DNA from: Epiperipatus broadwayi
Lineage: Eukaryota > Onychophora > Udeonychophora > Euonychophora > Peripatidae
NCBI GenBank assembly: GCA_028023455.1
Contig: JAQFVV010012489.1
Span: 3,828,575-3,892,574 of the forward strand
Direction: 5' to 3'
Length of the DNA stretch: 64,000 bases
Shown here: piece by piece, positions 10,169-24,317 of the stretch
How positions within the stretch are numbered: the stretch's first letter is position 1
How the letters are laid out: each line of letters opens with the position of its first letter
Position numbers and translations under genes: made by a program
Notes under the pieces: generated by a model
Databases searched by the model: none
What the model was told of the DNA's origin: nothing
The model's input: the letters and a program-made list of their open reading frames with translations, nothing else

Positions 10169-13100
10169 CTATAACAACATTGTTCTGCAGTTTGATAACT
10201 AAACTGTAACATAGTTATTTTAGGTCTTATAGAGTTTTGAATTAATTTAAGAAAAATATCTATGATAATTTAAGAAATCTAATAAAATATAATTTAGATT
10301 ATTAAAATACTCAGAAATCATCAATGATAATACTAACTATAAATATAGTATAACTAATATTATAATGCAAATATTTAAGTAAAGTTTATTATTTTAATGA
10401 ATAAATAATTTGCATATGGATATCCAAATATAACTCTGCTTACACACCTTAAAATAATAATAAGTTCTGTATTTTAATGCAAAATAAGTCTAATAATAGT
10501 AACGATTGTTATTAGTTTGCAACAAACAACCAAAATTCTTAAGTTTGCTATAAAATGAACATATGTAATCATTAAAGATGTTAACTCTTGTGCATGATTA
10601 AATAAATCCCAATTTATTCAATAGTTTTTCTGAATCTATGATAATTTATGAACCAATTATCATATACTTCTTGATAAAAATAATCATTTTTATAGATATA
10701 ATACACATATTAACAAAATGATTTATTATAAGTATGCAATAAAGTAAATATTGAATTTAATCAGTGTCTGTAATGAATAATAAATAGAAATATGAAAACA
10801 TAAATATTGTCAAACTACACAATTTTAAATTCTACAAAAATCAATTTATTTACAAAACAATATTTAGAATTTACAAATCAATATTTAAGTTTTATTTTAC
10901 AACACACAATATATAAGCAATTTTCAATTAATGTGATTATTTACAAATTCCAATAAAATCATTTTATAGTTCAAGTTTTTCATGATATCAGTTTAGTAAT
11001 ATAGCCATTTATCCAAAATGAATTTACTTATCCTTTTGTACTAAAACTATAATTATTTTTAAGAACACTATGAATTTCAAAGTGGGCATATATTTGAATT
11101 ACAGCTGGGATAATTTTACTTTAAATAAAGCAAGACAAACAATGATGGAGATTTTATGTACAAGCCTTTTGGCATCCATTGATTACTCTGATTGGCACAG
11201 AGTGGCATTACTGCATGGAGAGTTTTGCCTTGTTTAATATAAAATATTGTTATACCTTTGAAAATTCTATGAATTACTTACTATTCACCTCAATAAAAAG
11301 CAGGTTTTACTTTTTCATAATAATTTTATAGTTATTTTATTGAGTTAGCCAGAAAATAATTAAACATATATGCTATTTTAATTGACTACTAATTACTTGA
11401 CAATAATTAACTTATTAAAATATAAATTTTAAAATACTATTTTATATATGTTAAACAAAACAAGCATTTAAAACTAAAGAATAATCTAAGTCACATCTCA
11501 CATTAACATACAGATTTTAAATTGGCATATAGGAATTACTTTAATTATAATTTTTTTTTTCTAACAAATCCTATTTTTCTTAAAACAGCAATTATTAAAC
11601 ATCTTTCAAAATTAACTGCAATTTAATTATCTGTTTCCATTTCTGTTAGAATTATTTAGCAAAATCACAATTATGCACTTGGAAATATTTAAATATTTAT
11701 TATTAAATTTTGCTTATGTGTGGTGCTAAGTAACATTCATAATACTAACAACCTTATACTCATAGAGGTCATAAATACTATGTTTTGTATATATGTAAAT
11801 GTATACAAACTTATGTGGCTGGAATATCTTTTCTCAAGATTTTCAAATATATATCATTGCCATATTAAATGTTATGACTATAACCAGGTTCTTTATAGAA
11901 GCACTTTTAATAATCTGGATCTAAGAATTTCATGGGAATTATATCAAATGACCCATCTGCATTCATGACTAGATGACTTATGTTCTCCTTACAACTTACA
12001 CCATGTGCTACAGGAATTAAACACAAAGAGTGAATACCCATGTGAACCCAAACAATTACATTTGACAAGAAATCCTTAGGTTTAAACACCACAGGCACAT
12101 CTGTGCAGAAAACTAAAAATATGACATCTTAATACATTTTACCATTACAGCTGAAATGTTCCTCAGATATAAAACACAAAATTCCACCACAAAAATTAAT
12201 AAATGCCCAATAGTAGGACTATACACTATAACATTACTACAATGCACTAGCATAACTTAACTAATAATAGCATACAGACAGAGCAAAGAAAAATTAACAC
12301 ACGTAAATAAGTGTTTCATAAAATAATTCATTATCTAAAATATAAAATCGTAGCTGCACTAATAATTAAACCCCAAATAAACATCTTTCATTCAAAAGCA
12401 TATATTCATTATAACTTTAAAATAGGGATTTGCAAGATATAAATAATTTTTCAAAACAAAATACTCTAGATTATTTTATCTTTTTAAATTTAAAATAGAA
12501 TAATATTAAACAAACTAAATAAGCATATATTAAAACAAGCAATAAAAATTACCAATAAATGTTATAATTCAATAACACTTGTCCAGTTATGCTCCATTTG
12601 AATATAAAAATAAACCATCATTTACCTTATTTTCAACATAGCTTAGAATATAGATAACTCTATTATATACTAAATTATAGTATACCCACATATATAATAC
12701 CGAATAAAATTCAAAATGATAAATATAAAATATTAAACTTATTTTTTTAAAAAAATATAACATTCCCAAAAAATAAAGTTAATAACAGTTAATTTTCTTT
12801 TAACAAAACATCCTGAAATGTAAGTTTAAACAGAAGTTTGACAAAGCCAATTCATTTATAAAAATCTTTTTTTTTCTTGTCTGCTCACAATGAAGAAAGT
12901 AAGCTTGAAAATTAGAAATGCAAAAATCATTTTCTTTTAGATAAAGTTAATTAATTGTCTATGTGTATTTTTGTAATATTACAGTTCCTTTAATATTTTT
13001 TTAAAAAATTTTTAAAAACACAGTAAAATTAAAACTTTTTTTTAATAAGTGGGTCTAATTGGAATAAATATGGATTATAATCTTTAGCTTTGCTACAGAC

Positions 13101-13204
13101 AGCTAGATTAAATCCTATTTCTCTGAATATAATCTTAACTTAAATTTATATATATATATATATATATTTTTTAAAAATAACAGAATGATATACTGTCATA
13201 ATAA
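10169..13204. other. AT-rich stretch, no gene seen
   Basis: Apart from one MITE arm at 11143-11245 this is low-complexity AT-rich DNA. Short frames at 11720-11968 (plus), 11907-12098 (minus) and 12587-12769 (minus) show no domain and overlap one another. Confidence 0.65.
11143..11245. repeat. MITE, single right arm
   Basis: Homologous to the right arms of the palindromes at 13.2 and 50.1 kb (ATTGATTACTCTGATTGGCA, GGAGAGTTTTGCC). The left arm is missing. Confidence 0.8.
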
Positions 13205-13520
13205 ATAAATAAACATCACATGATCACCATTTCTTATGCTCCCTCCTAACTGTTATTAAAACAGGTAAAACTCTCTATACATATTGCCACTCAGTGCAAG
13301 CCAGAGTAATCAATGATTTCCAGAAGGCTTGTGCATAAAATCCCCATCTAGTGCCTATTCATCTAATATCCCCAGACTAATCCAGAAACTAGTCTGGGGA
13401 TATTGGATGAGTAGGCACTAGATGGGGATTTTATGCACAAGCCTTCTGGCAATCATTGATTACTCTGACTTGCACTGAGTGGAATATGTATAGAGGGTTT
13501 TGCCTGCTATAATAAGTATT
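13205..13520. mobile_element. palindromic MITE, nearly complete
   Basis: Inverted arms starting AGGTAAAACTCTC and ending GAGGGTTTTGCCT meet near 13390 (CTAGTCTGGGGATATTGGAT and its complement). Arms of about 125 bp are about 90% complementary. A flank reading CATCACATGATCACC is shared with the 50.1-kb copy, so the element extends left of the palindrome. It is non-coding; a DNA transposon would have to supply transposase. Confidence 0.85.
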
Positions 13521-14082
13521 GGTTTAAATATAACTTATATTTTAGCAGTTCTGTTATATAATATAACATATTAGATGAATAAGTTAAAGTTACTAATTCA
13601 AGTTTTAAACATCTTCTTATATTGTAAATCATTAAACACATTTACAATATTAGTAAGAAAAATAAAATAACAGTTCCACAATTAAAACACTAAAGCAGAA
13701 GATTAAATAGTTCAATTCAGGAGTTAATGCTATGTTATTTTATAATCATATAAAAGTTTGTAAGCAAATAGAAAAAAATATTTCTATAATATGATAAACA
13801 AATTCTTATGTAATACACCATTGCATGGTTCATTGTTTCTGTAAGGATCAACTTTTTCTGTAGATTAAGGCAAAAATTTCAGTAATATTGCAACTTTGTC
13901 CAACCCATTCATGTATTTTTCTTTTCTCCAATTACTCCAGTAAGTAAATATCAACGTGGCCTTCTGAAGAGTAGACTAGTTATTTATTTTTTTAGTTCAT
14001 ATTAATGGTGCTTGAAATAAAGATAAAATTTTAAACACATTTTTAAACAAAAATACTAACTGTTTCTTTTTAAATTGTTGTT

Positions 14083-14145
14083 AAAACAGGCAAAACTCAC
14101 TATATATATTTGCCACACACTGCAAGCTAGAGATGAGGTCATGTG
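14083..14145. repeat. MITE left-end fragment
   Basis: TTAAAACAGGCAAAACTC followed by a decayed GCCAC...TGCAAGC segment matches the first 60 bp of the 13.2-kb MITE, then homology stops. Confidence 0.7.
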
Positions 14146-15259
14146 ACCTTTTAAAATTATTATCAATTTCTTTAACTTATAATAAATATTTTTAAAAATA
14201 TAATTATTTAATAAACTAAATATTATCAAACCAGCATTAGATGATACATTATTTCTCATATTTCTTTAGTACTTATTAAGTATTAAATACAAGTCAATTC
14301 TTTAATACTTTTCATTAAAATAATAATTATTGTTAGAAAATTAAATATTGCAAAAGAACACATGCAAGTACAGACACATATCATTAAAACTGCTTTAATT
14401 GTGTAATGCTTTGTTTCTTACATAATATTATCTAATGATTTATTTAAAATATTTTAAGTTAACTAATCTGATACAATTAACTTATTTATTATTAAAACTA
14501 AACTTATAGAAGGTGTAATTAATATTATTTTAATAAATATCAGCATAATATTTATTCTTAAACTATACTACTATTAACACTTTATACTTATAACAGACTA
14601 TAAATATGCACTTTAAATATTATCTAATGCATTAATAAAATTACATAAGGTAGTTTTAAGTGCAATTGATGAACTTTTAGTTTTAAAAGGTTACAAGAAT
14701 ATTACTGAATTGAAATTTAAAATTTTTACTATTTTTTTACATTTATTTTAATTAAGGCAAAATTAATATGTGTACAGTATATGTTATATGTCATTCAAAT
14801 TGCTAAAAAAAAAAAAACTTTTTACCTATTCCCCTCTATTTACAAACACTAAAAAAAAATTTAGAAGATAATGAAAGAAAAGTAGACATTTTAATAATTG
14901 GCAAAGAGTTTACACAATTTGCTAAAATTGTTTTATTGGTTATGAACAGTAGTTGCACTTCCAAATGAAAACCATCTTTCTGATTACAAAAAAGACAAAA
15001 GAAAGAAAAATCATAATAGTATGTTAGAGATAAATGGGGTAACTATACAAATTAAACTATGAATCATAAATATGTCCAAATATGTCAGATGCTGATTCAT
15101 TATTTTGTTTGTTTGATATTTTGCAATATTATTTTTTAACAGTTTTTATAACAAACTTTCCTCTAGGAAATGTTTCATCATCTTATATAATTAAACTATC
15201 CATGATATTAAATCTTCAGATATATATCAACATTACACTTTTTAGAATGGATTTTGAAA

Positions 15260-15425
15260 TATTTTTCATAATATTATTAAGAGTCTGCCTTTCCCCCCAA
15301 AAAATATGCTCAGGTAAATACGTCAGACATGGCATATAAATTTTGATTTAATTTTCAGATCTTCATCAGAGTATGGTCAGTTAACCTTCTATCTCATAAA
15401 GCTTTAAAAATCATGTTGCAGCTAC
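15260..15425 (-). repeat. possible PLE tail with hammerhead-like core
   Basis: On the minus strand CTGATGA is followed by AGAT, an A/T loop, ATC and AAAA (GAAA with G changed to A), then a more complex segment containing CATGTCTGACG. This resembles the 3' pseudo-LTR tails of PLEs, but helix II is short and no protein remnant lies alongside, so the call is tentative. Confidence 0.3.
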
Positions 15426-18400
15426 AAATTAAATCACGAGTACAATTGTAACTACTGCTTTAGACATTATGTATATATATATAAATAATGTGTGAATGTG
15501 TATTACCTTGCATTATTTTTAGAAACTTTCACTGAGTTTTCTTTTCTTTTTTTCTAAAATAAATAAATCTGTTTTATCATTAAGATCTGTCAAATTTACT
15601 TTTTAGGTTTCTTCAAATCAAGGGCTTCACAAGAATATAAATAATTAAAATGTTCTAAGTGAAAAATCATTTACAGAAAATGTCCCAGATAAAAGAAATA
15701 ATAAAAAAAACGAATTATAGAATTAAAAGCATAGCAATTTTTTTAAAATTTAATCATTTAAAAAAACACCAAATAGACAGAAATAAGAACAACAAAGTAA
15801 AAAAAAAATCTAATTTCACTTGAATTTATTTTAAAAAGTCTATATATGTTCCTCTTCCATAATACATACATATATAATATTTTAAGCTCACCTTTTAAAA
15901 ATACAACCCCTTTAAATAAAGAAAAGTTTGAATCCCATTTAAAATGAATTTCAACCACATTCTCTCTTTAAATTTAAGCTTTTTTTTTTATTTAAACGGG
16001 GGCTGTGTCTGGAAGAATATATCTATGGGGTGTTTAAAATATTTTATATAGATTTTAGATAGCTTTTGGATTGGTTTATTTATTAATATTTATATTTAAT
16101 ACTAGCAATATATATATAGGTTGATTTGTTGATAATAAAAAAATAGATATTCTTCGGTAAACTTAATATTAATTCACGCACAATAAAATCTGCAAATGAA
16201 TAATTGTTAAAAAATACCAATGAATAATGATTCGTTCACTGTGAGAAAAAACCTTCCATCTGTAGTAAAGACAGCATCATATTATAATCTTATTTTTGTC
16301 TTTACACTCAGAACCACTAAATCACATTAATTTAGGATATTTACAATGTTCCTGGTAATATTTGTTTACTGTCAATAATAGAAGAGTTAGTTAAGTTTTC
16401 TATAAATTTGTTTATTTGGGGGAAAATCTTAAGTATCTTTGTGAGGTGAAAAATTTTTCAGAATCATCTATCTGAAATAAAGTCTGATCAGGAATTGGGC
16501 CAATGGGTTAACTTACTGATATGTCATAAAGTTCTTAGTATTAATAATAAAGTCAAATGGCTTATTGTTCAGAAATTTTGAGCATTAAAAATAACAGAAT
16601 TGGACTGTGATACAGTAACTCTGTACTCAAGAGTCTATCATGTCATAGTTGCACTGCACCTTGTAAGACCAAACTTTAAAATTGAATATTGATAGTGATT
16701 GGTGTTTTGATTTTTACAAATAGATTAATAATTTCATAAATTGTTTATCACAATGTTTCAGTTTTATGAGTTACCTAAAAAACACTTCCTTGAAAATATA
16801 GTAAATAAATAAATGAAACAGTAACAGACAACCATGTCATACACTATATGACAATTAAATGAATTATTAACTAAGCAACAATAAACCAACACTATCTGTA
16901 GCTATATTATTGCATAAATATTGACTTGTAAAAGTATAGAAACTGATTTTAGAATAATATATTTTTAATCACACTGTTACTGTTATTAAAAATAGTATAA
17001 GATTCAGATGTCTTGAGCCTTTGATATAAGTAAATATCTCTTTATAATAACAATGTTAGCATTACCATATGGTTCTATTACCACATATCTATAGCAATTC
17101 TAATTTTTTTTTTTTTTTTGCAAATCCTCAATAATGAGGAAGCTAAAATGAAACACTAATTTAACAACAGATTACAAGTTGCATAATTATTAATGGACCA
17201 TTTTTAATAGAATTTAGACATTTAGTGGATAAATTATTACATGTTTTGATAAAATTATGAAGAAATCTTCTTCCTCATCATCAATAGTATTCTGTCTAAT
17301 GGACAAGTCCAAAGTGTAGTTACATCATCAATTCATCTATTTTTCCATTCCATTCTCTTCATTGCTCAGCTTTTCAATTCTTTATAATAACTCTTCCCTT
17401 CTCTTATCTCATCCAACAATGTCAAATATTTTCCATCCTTTCTTCTTACTTCTATTTACCATTCTCTACAAAACAACTTTCATTCAACTATATATTCTTC
17501 TTAATATATGTCCAATCCAGTTTCTCTTACATTTTTCAATTTCATCAATCTTCTTTTTTTATTTACTATTTTCAAAATGTGAAGTGACCTAAAAATGTGT
17601 TCTAAAAATGGTCTGCCTTGCATAATATGTCTAGATTTTTAAGGATAGTGAATTGTTAGCTAAATAAATAGAAATAATAGTAAAAGCAATAATAGTATCA
17701 TGATAAAGAAAGAAAAAGTATGAATAATAAATTTGAGTTGTTTTCTCTAAATATGTAACTAGAAATGTTTTAAGCTTCAAAATTAATATAGTTGCTCTTA
17801 GTAAAGTTTGTTATTTTAAAGGAAAAAGTTTAACTGAATAGGAAGATGGGTACAAGTATTTGAAAAAGCAAATTATTGAATAATAAAAAAAAGAAAGTGT
17901 CATGGTTGAAATGCTATAATCTCCAATCTATTTATCCAATTTACTCATGGAATTCTTGGATGTATCAATGAAATTCTAATGATATTAAAAGTTATTTTGT
18001 ACATAATTGTTTTTTCCCAAAATTTTAGGTGTATATATATTGGATTCTACTAGAGAGACATTGATTTCACACTACATGTATCCCAGCTGATAAGTTAGCA
18101 TTATTGGGCCAACCTCAAAAGGGGTGGTCAATATCAACAAAATGGAATTATGTACTCATTTATCAACCTGCTAGTGCAGAGAATGGCTCTGGTATACATC
18201 TTCCAGACCAATGCCAGCAGTGGATGAGCCAACATCATCAAAGTGCATTTATTATTCATCTGTACAATTTTATTATGTCAATAAATATATATTTTTTTAA
18301 AATATATTTTATTGTTAGTCTTAGAAAGTTCATGGATAGATTGATTTAAATCATTCACTTTTTCTTTTCATTTTTCACAATGTTTTTTTTTATTATTATT

Positions 18401-19691
18401 TAATTCAATTATATGACCGTTTCAACTTTTTAAGTCTTTTTTGAGTTATAAAATGCTATTCATTTTATTCCTTGCTTATTTAAAGAAACATGCAGTAACT
18501 TTATTTTGATAGTTTAAGATATACATATACACACACATATATTTTCTACTATTTATATTGCCAGATAATTGACTTGAATAAAAAAAAAAAAAATTTGAAG
18601 AAGTGAATTTTTAAAATTATTATTTAATAAAAATTACAAAAATAATATTAACATTTTGAATTTAAAAAACTTCATTTTTGTGTTGGTTAGTGTTATTTTA
18701 CCATCACTATAAAAAAGGTAATTTTTTATTATTTGTAGCTTTAATGATAAAATTGTAGAAACAATAAATATTAGTCAAATGTTATTGGAAAAAATGGAAA
18801 TAAATATGTCAATTTGAATGTTCTATTACTATTAAAATTTTTGCACAACACAGAAATTTTGTTTTGGCTATAAAGAGACATGTGCACATGCTCAAGCCAT
18901 ATCTTAAAGGTTGTAGTATAATTATGAGTCATAATGTAAAAACAATTAATATTACATGAGTACTTTTAGAAACTAAGAGTTGACAGTCAACATACTAGCT
19001 TACTCCAGAAATGAAGTAATAGTAGTAATAAAAAATAAGCCAAACATTGTAATAGTAATAATGTTTTTTCTTAAAAAACATCCATTAGACATAGTGAATT
19101 TTAGCAGCAAATTAGACACTAAAATGTCCATTTAGATTTTTTAACTTATTTTATTATTAAAATAGAATTATTTTAGAGAGTATATTAAAAAATCTTGACT
19201 GGTTCTCTGACAATTATTTTACTATGAGTGATTTGAAAAGAAACATGAAGTAATAAGTGATTGGTAAAATAGTATATTAAATATAAAATCTATTAGCAAT
19301 ATAAAAATTTAAAACATAAGTTCATCTTTGACTTTTAATAATTATGACACAATTACAATACAAATATATCCATAAAATTAATAAAATATCAAGTTTTTAG
19401 ATGATCATCATATTCTCGTGATGATCATAATATTTCCACAAAATAACTCTGCAAAGTTTGTGATCTTCAAATAAACAATGGCCATTCTTCAGACTAGATT
19501 TTCAATTCCTTTTGGATACTGATTACTCGATTTTTTTATAACTAAAATAGTAAAATATAAATATATGTGAATTTTAAAGCCATACAAAAATTTTTTCTTT
19601 AAAAAATATACATTTAATATCTCCAATTTCCCCCCTCCCCACATCCCCAAAATAAAAAAGAATAAAAAAGATAAGTAAATATAAAATTTTT

Positions 19692-19810
<119 letters not shown>

Positions 19811-21687
19811 CCCAATTTTTAAATAAAAAAATCCAAAGATTAAAATGTGCCCTACTGGCTAATAAATTGAATGGTGCTCTCTAGCAAATAAATATATAAA
19901 TATATTAGAGTTTATATTTCAAAATATCCAGCCTCAAAATGATACCTACTTATTCAATATATACATATATTTAAAAGATCATGATTACAAATAATAAATA
20001 TTAATAGAATAGAGTGATAAAATAACTATGATTTTCTGATAAAATAATAACTTGTTTTATTCTATTTTTTACTTTTATCATATTGATAGGTTCGTAAATT
20101 TTGTTCTATTCCTCATAACTGCAGTGTAATTATTTTTCTACACAATTTTGTACATTAACTTTTATTTGCAATTTGTCTGTTGGTTACTATCTTATACTTA
20201 TAAAGTAACACAAGTTTTAAAACTATTTTTTTTTTTATATAGTTTCAAATTTGCATATGTTTTTTGTCTGTGTAATCAGATAGACTTTTTCTACTTTATA
20301 ATTGAAGACTGAGTGTAATTTCAGTGAAGCTTGCCATAATCATAATTCTCTTATAAACAAATATTTTAGTAAATATATTTTTATATTTTGAAGGAAGTAT
20401 ACCAGCATTTACTGTTGAACAAGCTATTTACCACTATATATTATCACTTAGTAATTGTTTTCATTATTTCTTATTGTTTAAAGGTTTATTACAAAGTTTA
20501 AAATAAAAATTAACTTCTTTAATTTGTTATATAAAAATCTGTTAAAAAATATTTCACAATAAATAACATCACTTTTTTGTAATTGTTCAGGACAATCTTC
20601 TTAACATATAAAAAACTATAAAAATAGTTGCCACTTTCTTATTACCATATTGCTAGATGATTTAATGCAGCAGCATTTACTGTTTGAAGATCTATTTGAA
20701 TGTTATATATGTATATATCATAACAGTGTGGGAAATCAGGGATACAAATTTTTTTTTGTTTATTCTCAAGTAAAAAAATAAAATAAAATTTAATATCAAA
20801 GGGATGAGCATGATAGGTTATTCTGAGAGATCTCCAAGGAGATCAGTCCAGTTAATACACTACAGTAACTATAAGTATAATTAACTATATTTTCACCAGC
20901 ATTAAAATATAAGTATAAATATAACTCATTTATCATCATGAATGTTCAAGCATAAAATAAACCAACAGTCAATCTCATGATTGGTTTCAAAATGTCTACT
21001 GTAGACCAGGCCAACTATTTAACATTTACCAGTTTGGGCAATTATTTAAATATAATTTGCAAGCATAACCATAAATAACAATCCATAAAATATACAATCA
21101 TAAAAGCTATAATGCTGGAATATTAAAATATTCTGATCATCATCAATGTTCTGGTTACTTAGTACCATTAGTATACTGGCCAACTATAAACATAAATTTA
21201 GATAATTACTAAACTACATAAAAATGTAGTGCATGGACTTTAAAGAATATATTTATCATGCCAACCCAGGATTCCTCTCAACTGAATGCCCATACACTAA
21301 TATACTCCCTTTCATATAATTGACCATTATGAATGAATATAGCTCAGGACACAGACCATATAATTGTTACTGTGAACAATGGATAATACAACACCTAAGC
21401 TAAAAACCATTTAGAATTAAGTCATTGGAATAATTTTAACTATTAAATACAAGTTTATTAATAAGAATAAAATAAAAAATAATATTATGGTCTGCAGAAT
21501 ATGGCTATATACATAAATTAACCCTTCTGATCTTGATTAGTATATAAAATTATTAAATTGTGGCTTACATATATGTTTCACATATAACTCTTATCCATTT
21601 CTTCTTTTTCTATATATATTTTGCTTCTTTTTATATTTCACTATAAACTCATCAACACTCTTTTAAAACACTTCAAGCAAATAATTT

Positions 21688-21735
21688 TATTTATTATAAC
21701 AGTTTTGACTGTACTAGCAATCTTCATCAGATTTA
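21688..21735 (-). ncRNA. PLE hammerhead-like motif, left copy
   Basis: On the minus strand CTGATGA (21730-21724) is followed by helix II GATTG/CAGTC around a 6-nt loop, then AAAA where GAAA is expected, then CTGTTATAAT. PLE pseudo-LTRs are known to encode minimal type I hammerheads. The G12 change suggests this copy is inactive. Confidence 0.55.
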
Positions 21736-22512
21736 CAACATAAAAAATTAGACAAATATTATATCAATACAACCAAAATTATTATTCTTCATATTCTCAT
21801 ATAAAATTATAATAAAACAAAATAATATAAAGCAAAAACAACTCAATCCAAAACCTTTCAACCAAAATTTTCCCAAATCTTTTAAAAACCCAAAACATAA
21901 AAACTAAACTATAAAAAAACAACTAAACTATAAAAAATAATAAAAAAATAAAAAATAATAAAAAAACAATAACAAAAAATTAATGATAAAAATATAAAAA
22001 AAATTTAAAATCATTTTTAAATTATTTTTTAAGATTACAAGCAAATAAATGTATTAACACAATTCAAATTGTATCATCAAACCATTAAAAACAAAACTCT
22101 TAAAACCCATTAAAACATTAATCTAAAAATTAATACCAAAAATTATCATTTTTATCATAATAAATTACATATATAAGACCAAAAACCCAAAATCAAAAAA
22201 TTAAAATTAAAAAATAAACTTAAAAATAAAAATTAAAAAATTCAAAAATCAAAAAACAAAATATTAAAAATCAAAAAACAATAAACTAAAATCATTCTTT
22301 CCCCCTTTTTCTTACACTCCCATTTATACCCTACTTACTTCATTTTATACCTTCATACCATCCCCTCAATTCCCTTCCTCATATATACTCTAATACTCCC
22401 TACCATCTTTACTTATTTAACTACCATCTTATAACATTTAATATCAATACAAACTTAACTATTTTTACCTTAACTTTCCTCTACCTTCACCTTTCCTCCA
22501 TCTTTTTTTTTA

Positions 22513-22700
22513 TATTAACCACTTCCCAACTTCCTTTCTTTCCCCATCAACTAGCTCCCCCTATTAACCACTTCTATTACTTAATTACCCTAACTTTTAA
22601 TTCTTTATTAACCACTTCCCAACTTCCTTTCTTTCCCCATCACCTAGCTCCCTCTATTAACCACTTCTATTATTTAATTACCCTAAATTTTAATTCTTTA
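22513..22700. repeat. 93-bp tandem duplication in left PLE 3' region
   Basis: ACTTCCCAACTTCC occurs at 22521 and 22614. The block is duplicated with only a few differences and is mirrored in the right copy. Confidence 0.85.
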
Positions 22701-22761
22701 CCCTATCAAGCTTTACATTTCCCCTCACTTAAATCATTCTAAACTTTTCTACTGTTTAATT

Positions 22762-24303
22762 TCACACTACCAAAGTCCTTATCCCTTTTTCTCTATTAAT
22801 ACTAGGCCTTATTCTCTTAATTAACAATGATTCTCTTATCTTCCTGTCCCTTCTACTATTTGCAAAACTAATCATTTTTATACTTTCCTTCTCCAAATCA
22901 TGCCCTGTCTCCATCATATGCACAAATACTGGTGAACTTTTTTCATACCTATGTTGCCTCAGCCTTGTATATATAGAGTTCTTTGTCTCACCCACATATT
23001 TATTTCTAACCCCCTTATCCCTACACTTTTTACACTCTATCATATAAACCCCATTAACATAATTCCTCTCTTTATCTATATATTTATTATCCAAAACCTT
23101 CATCAAATTTTTTCTCTTCTTATTTACTATTCTGTATTTCACATCATTTCTATATTTTACATTAAGCTTTTCAATTATACTATTAATCTTTCTAACTATT
23201 CTATAATCATGTACTCTTATTCCTATATATTTGTTTTTCCCATCCTTTTCAATTACTCTTCTCTCATTCTTTTCTCCCTTTCTACATTTCCTGTCTACAC
23301 TCTCAATACTCATCTTTATTATCTTTTCTGGATACTCACTATCTCTAAACTCCTTAAATATCATATCTATTTCCTTTTTATAATCTTCTCTTTCTCTGCA
23401 ATAATTATTTGCTCTAAATACTCTTGATGTTATAGCATTAATTTTAAATTGCTTATCTACATCAGACTCCCAATTCACTATATTACCCTTCTCCATCTTT
23501 CTAAAGACCTCTGTTCTCACTTTACACTTCCTTTTACTATACTCTTTTTTCATTATTATATCCAAATACACCAATTTATTATTCTTTTCCCATTCCATTG
23601 TGAATCTTAACTTCTTATCCAACTTATTAACCTTATCATAATACTTTTTTACTTGTCTTTCAGTCTTATTAAATATCAATAAGAAATCATCTACATATCT
23701 CTTAATTAAAATTGGTGCATTTTCCTCCTTCACCATAGCTTCTTCCATATCTTGCATGTAAATATCACTCAACACTCCACTTAATGCCCCTCCTATCAAT
23801 AACCCTTTTTTCTGTTTATAATAACTCCCATTAAACTGAAAAGTAATATCTCTACAACACAAACTCATTAAATTTTCCAACACTTCTACTGGCATTTCTA
23901 CCTCTTTCTCTCTATCCCTCCTATACTTGTCCACTGCCAACCCTATTGCTTTTTTTACATCTATATTTGTGTAAATAGACACCACATCCATTTTCACCAT
24001 TATCAAATTTTACCTCTCATATTCTTCCACCTTTTCCCTAATTTCCTCCACCAACTGCCTATTATTTTTATGAAAGCCACACTCTCCTTATTCACATACT
24101 TTCTAAACATCTTTCCCAAACATTTTGATGCCCTATCATAATACGATCCTATACCATTAATCACTGGTCTCAATGGCACCCCTTCTTTATATATTTTGGT
24201 GCTCCATAAATCTTTGTCACCTCACAATCCTTACTTACTATATTTTCCATTACTCCCCTACTTATCATTCCTTTATTTCACAATCCTTTAACCATTTCCA
24301 TAT
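22762..24303 (-). pseudogene. Penelope-like reverse transcriptase with GIY-YIG nuclease, left copy, 5'-truncated
   Basis: A 414-codon minus frame (24006-22762) is intact from reverse-transcriptase motif A to the end of the nuclease. In order: MVKMDVVSIYTNID (motif A, catalytic D at residue 7), GLLIGGALSGVLSDIYM (motif B, 68-84), RYVDDFLLIF (motif C, YVDD at 104-107), VYLDI, and near the C-terminus VYMIECKKC...NKYVGETKNS (GIY-YIG) and a conserved RESLLIKRIRPSINREKG tail. A nonsense codon and frameshifts lie just upstream (24007-24303), where GAPKIY and PLRPVI are still legible. The protein would copy the element's RNA and nick target DNA. It is less damaged in the nuclease than the right copy but lacks its N-terminus. 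Confidence 0.92.
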
Positions 24304-24317
24304 AGTAAAAAAATGGA

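Noticed and set aside
22951-23427. 158-codon plus frame and similar antisense frames at 24542 and 25257
   Set aside because: They lie antisense to the PLE reverse-transcriptase and nuclease coding sequence and follow its codon pattern; shadows.
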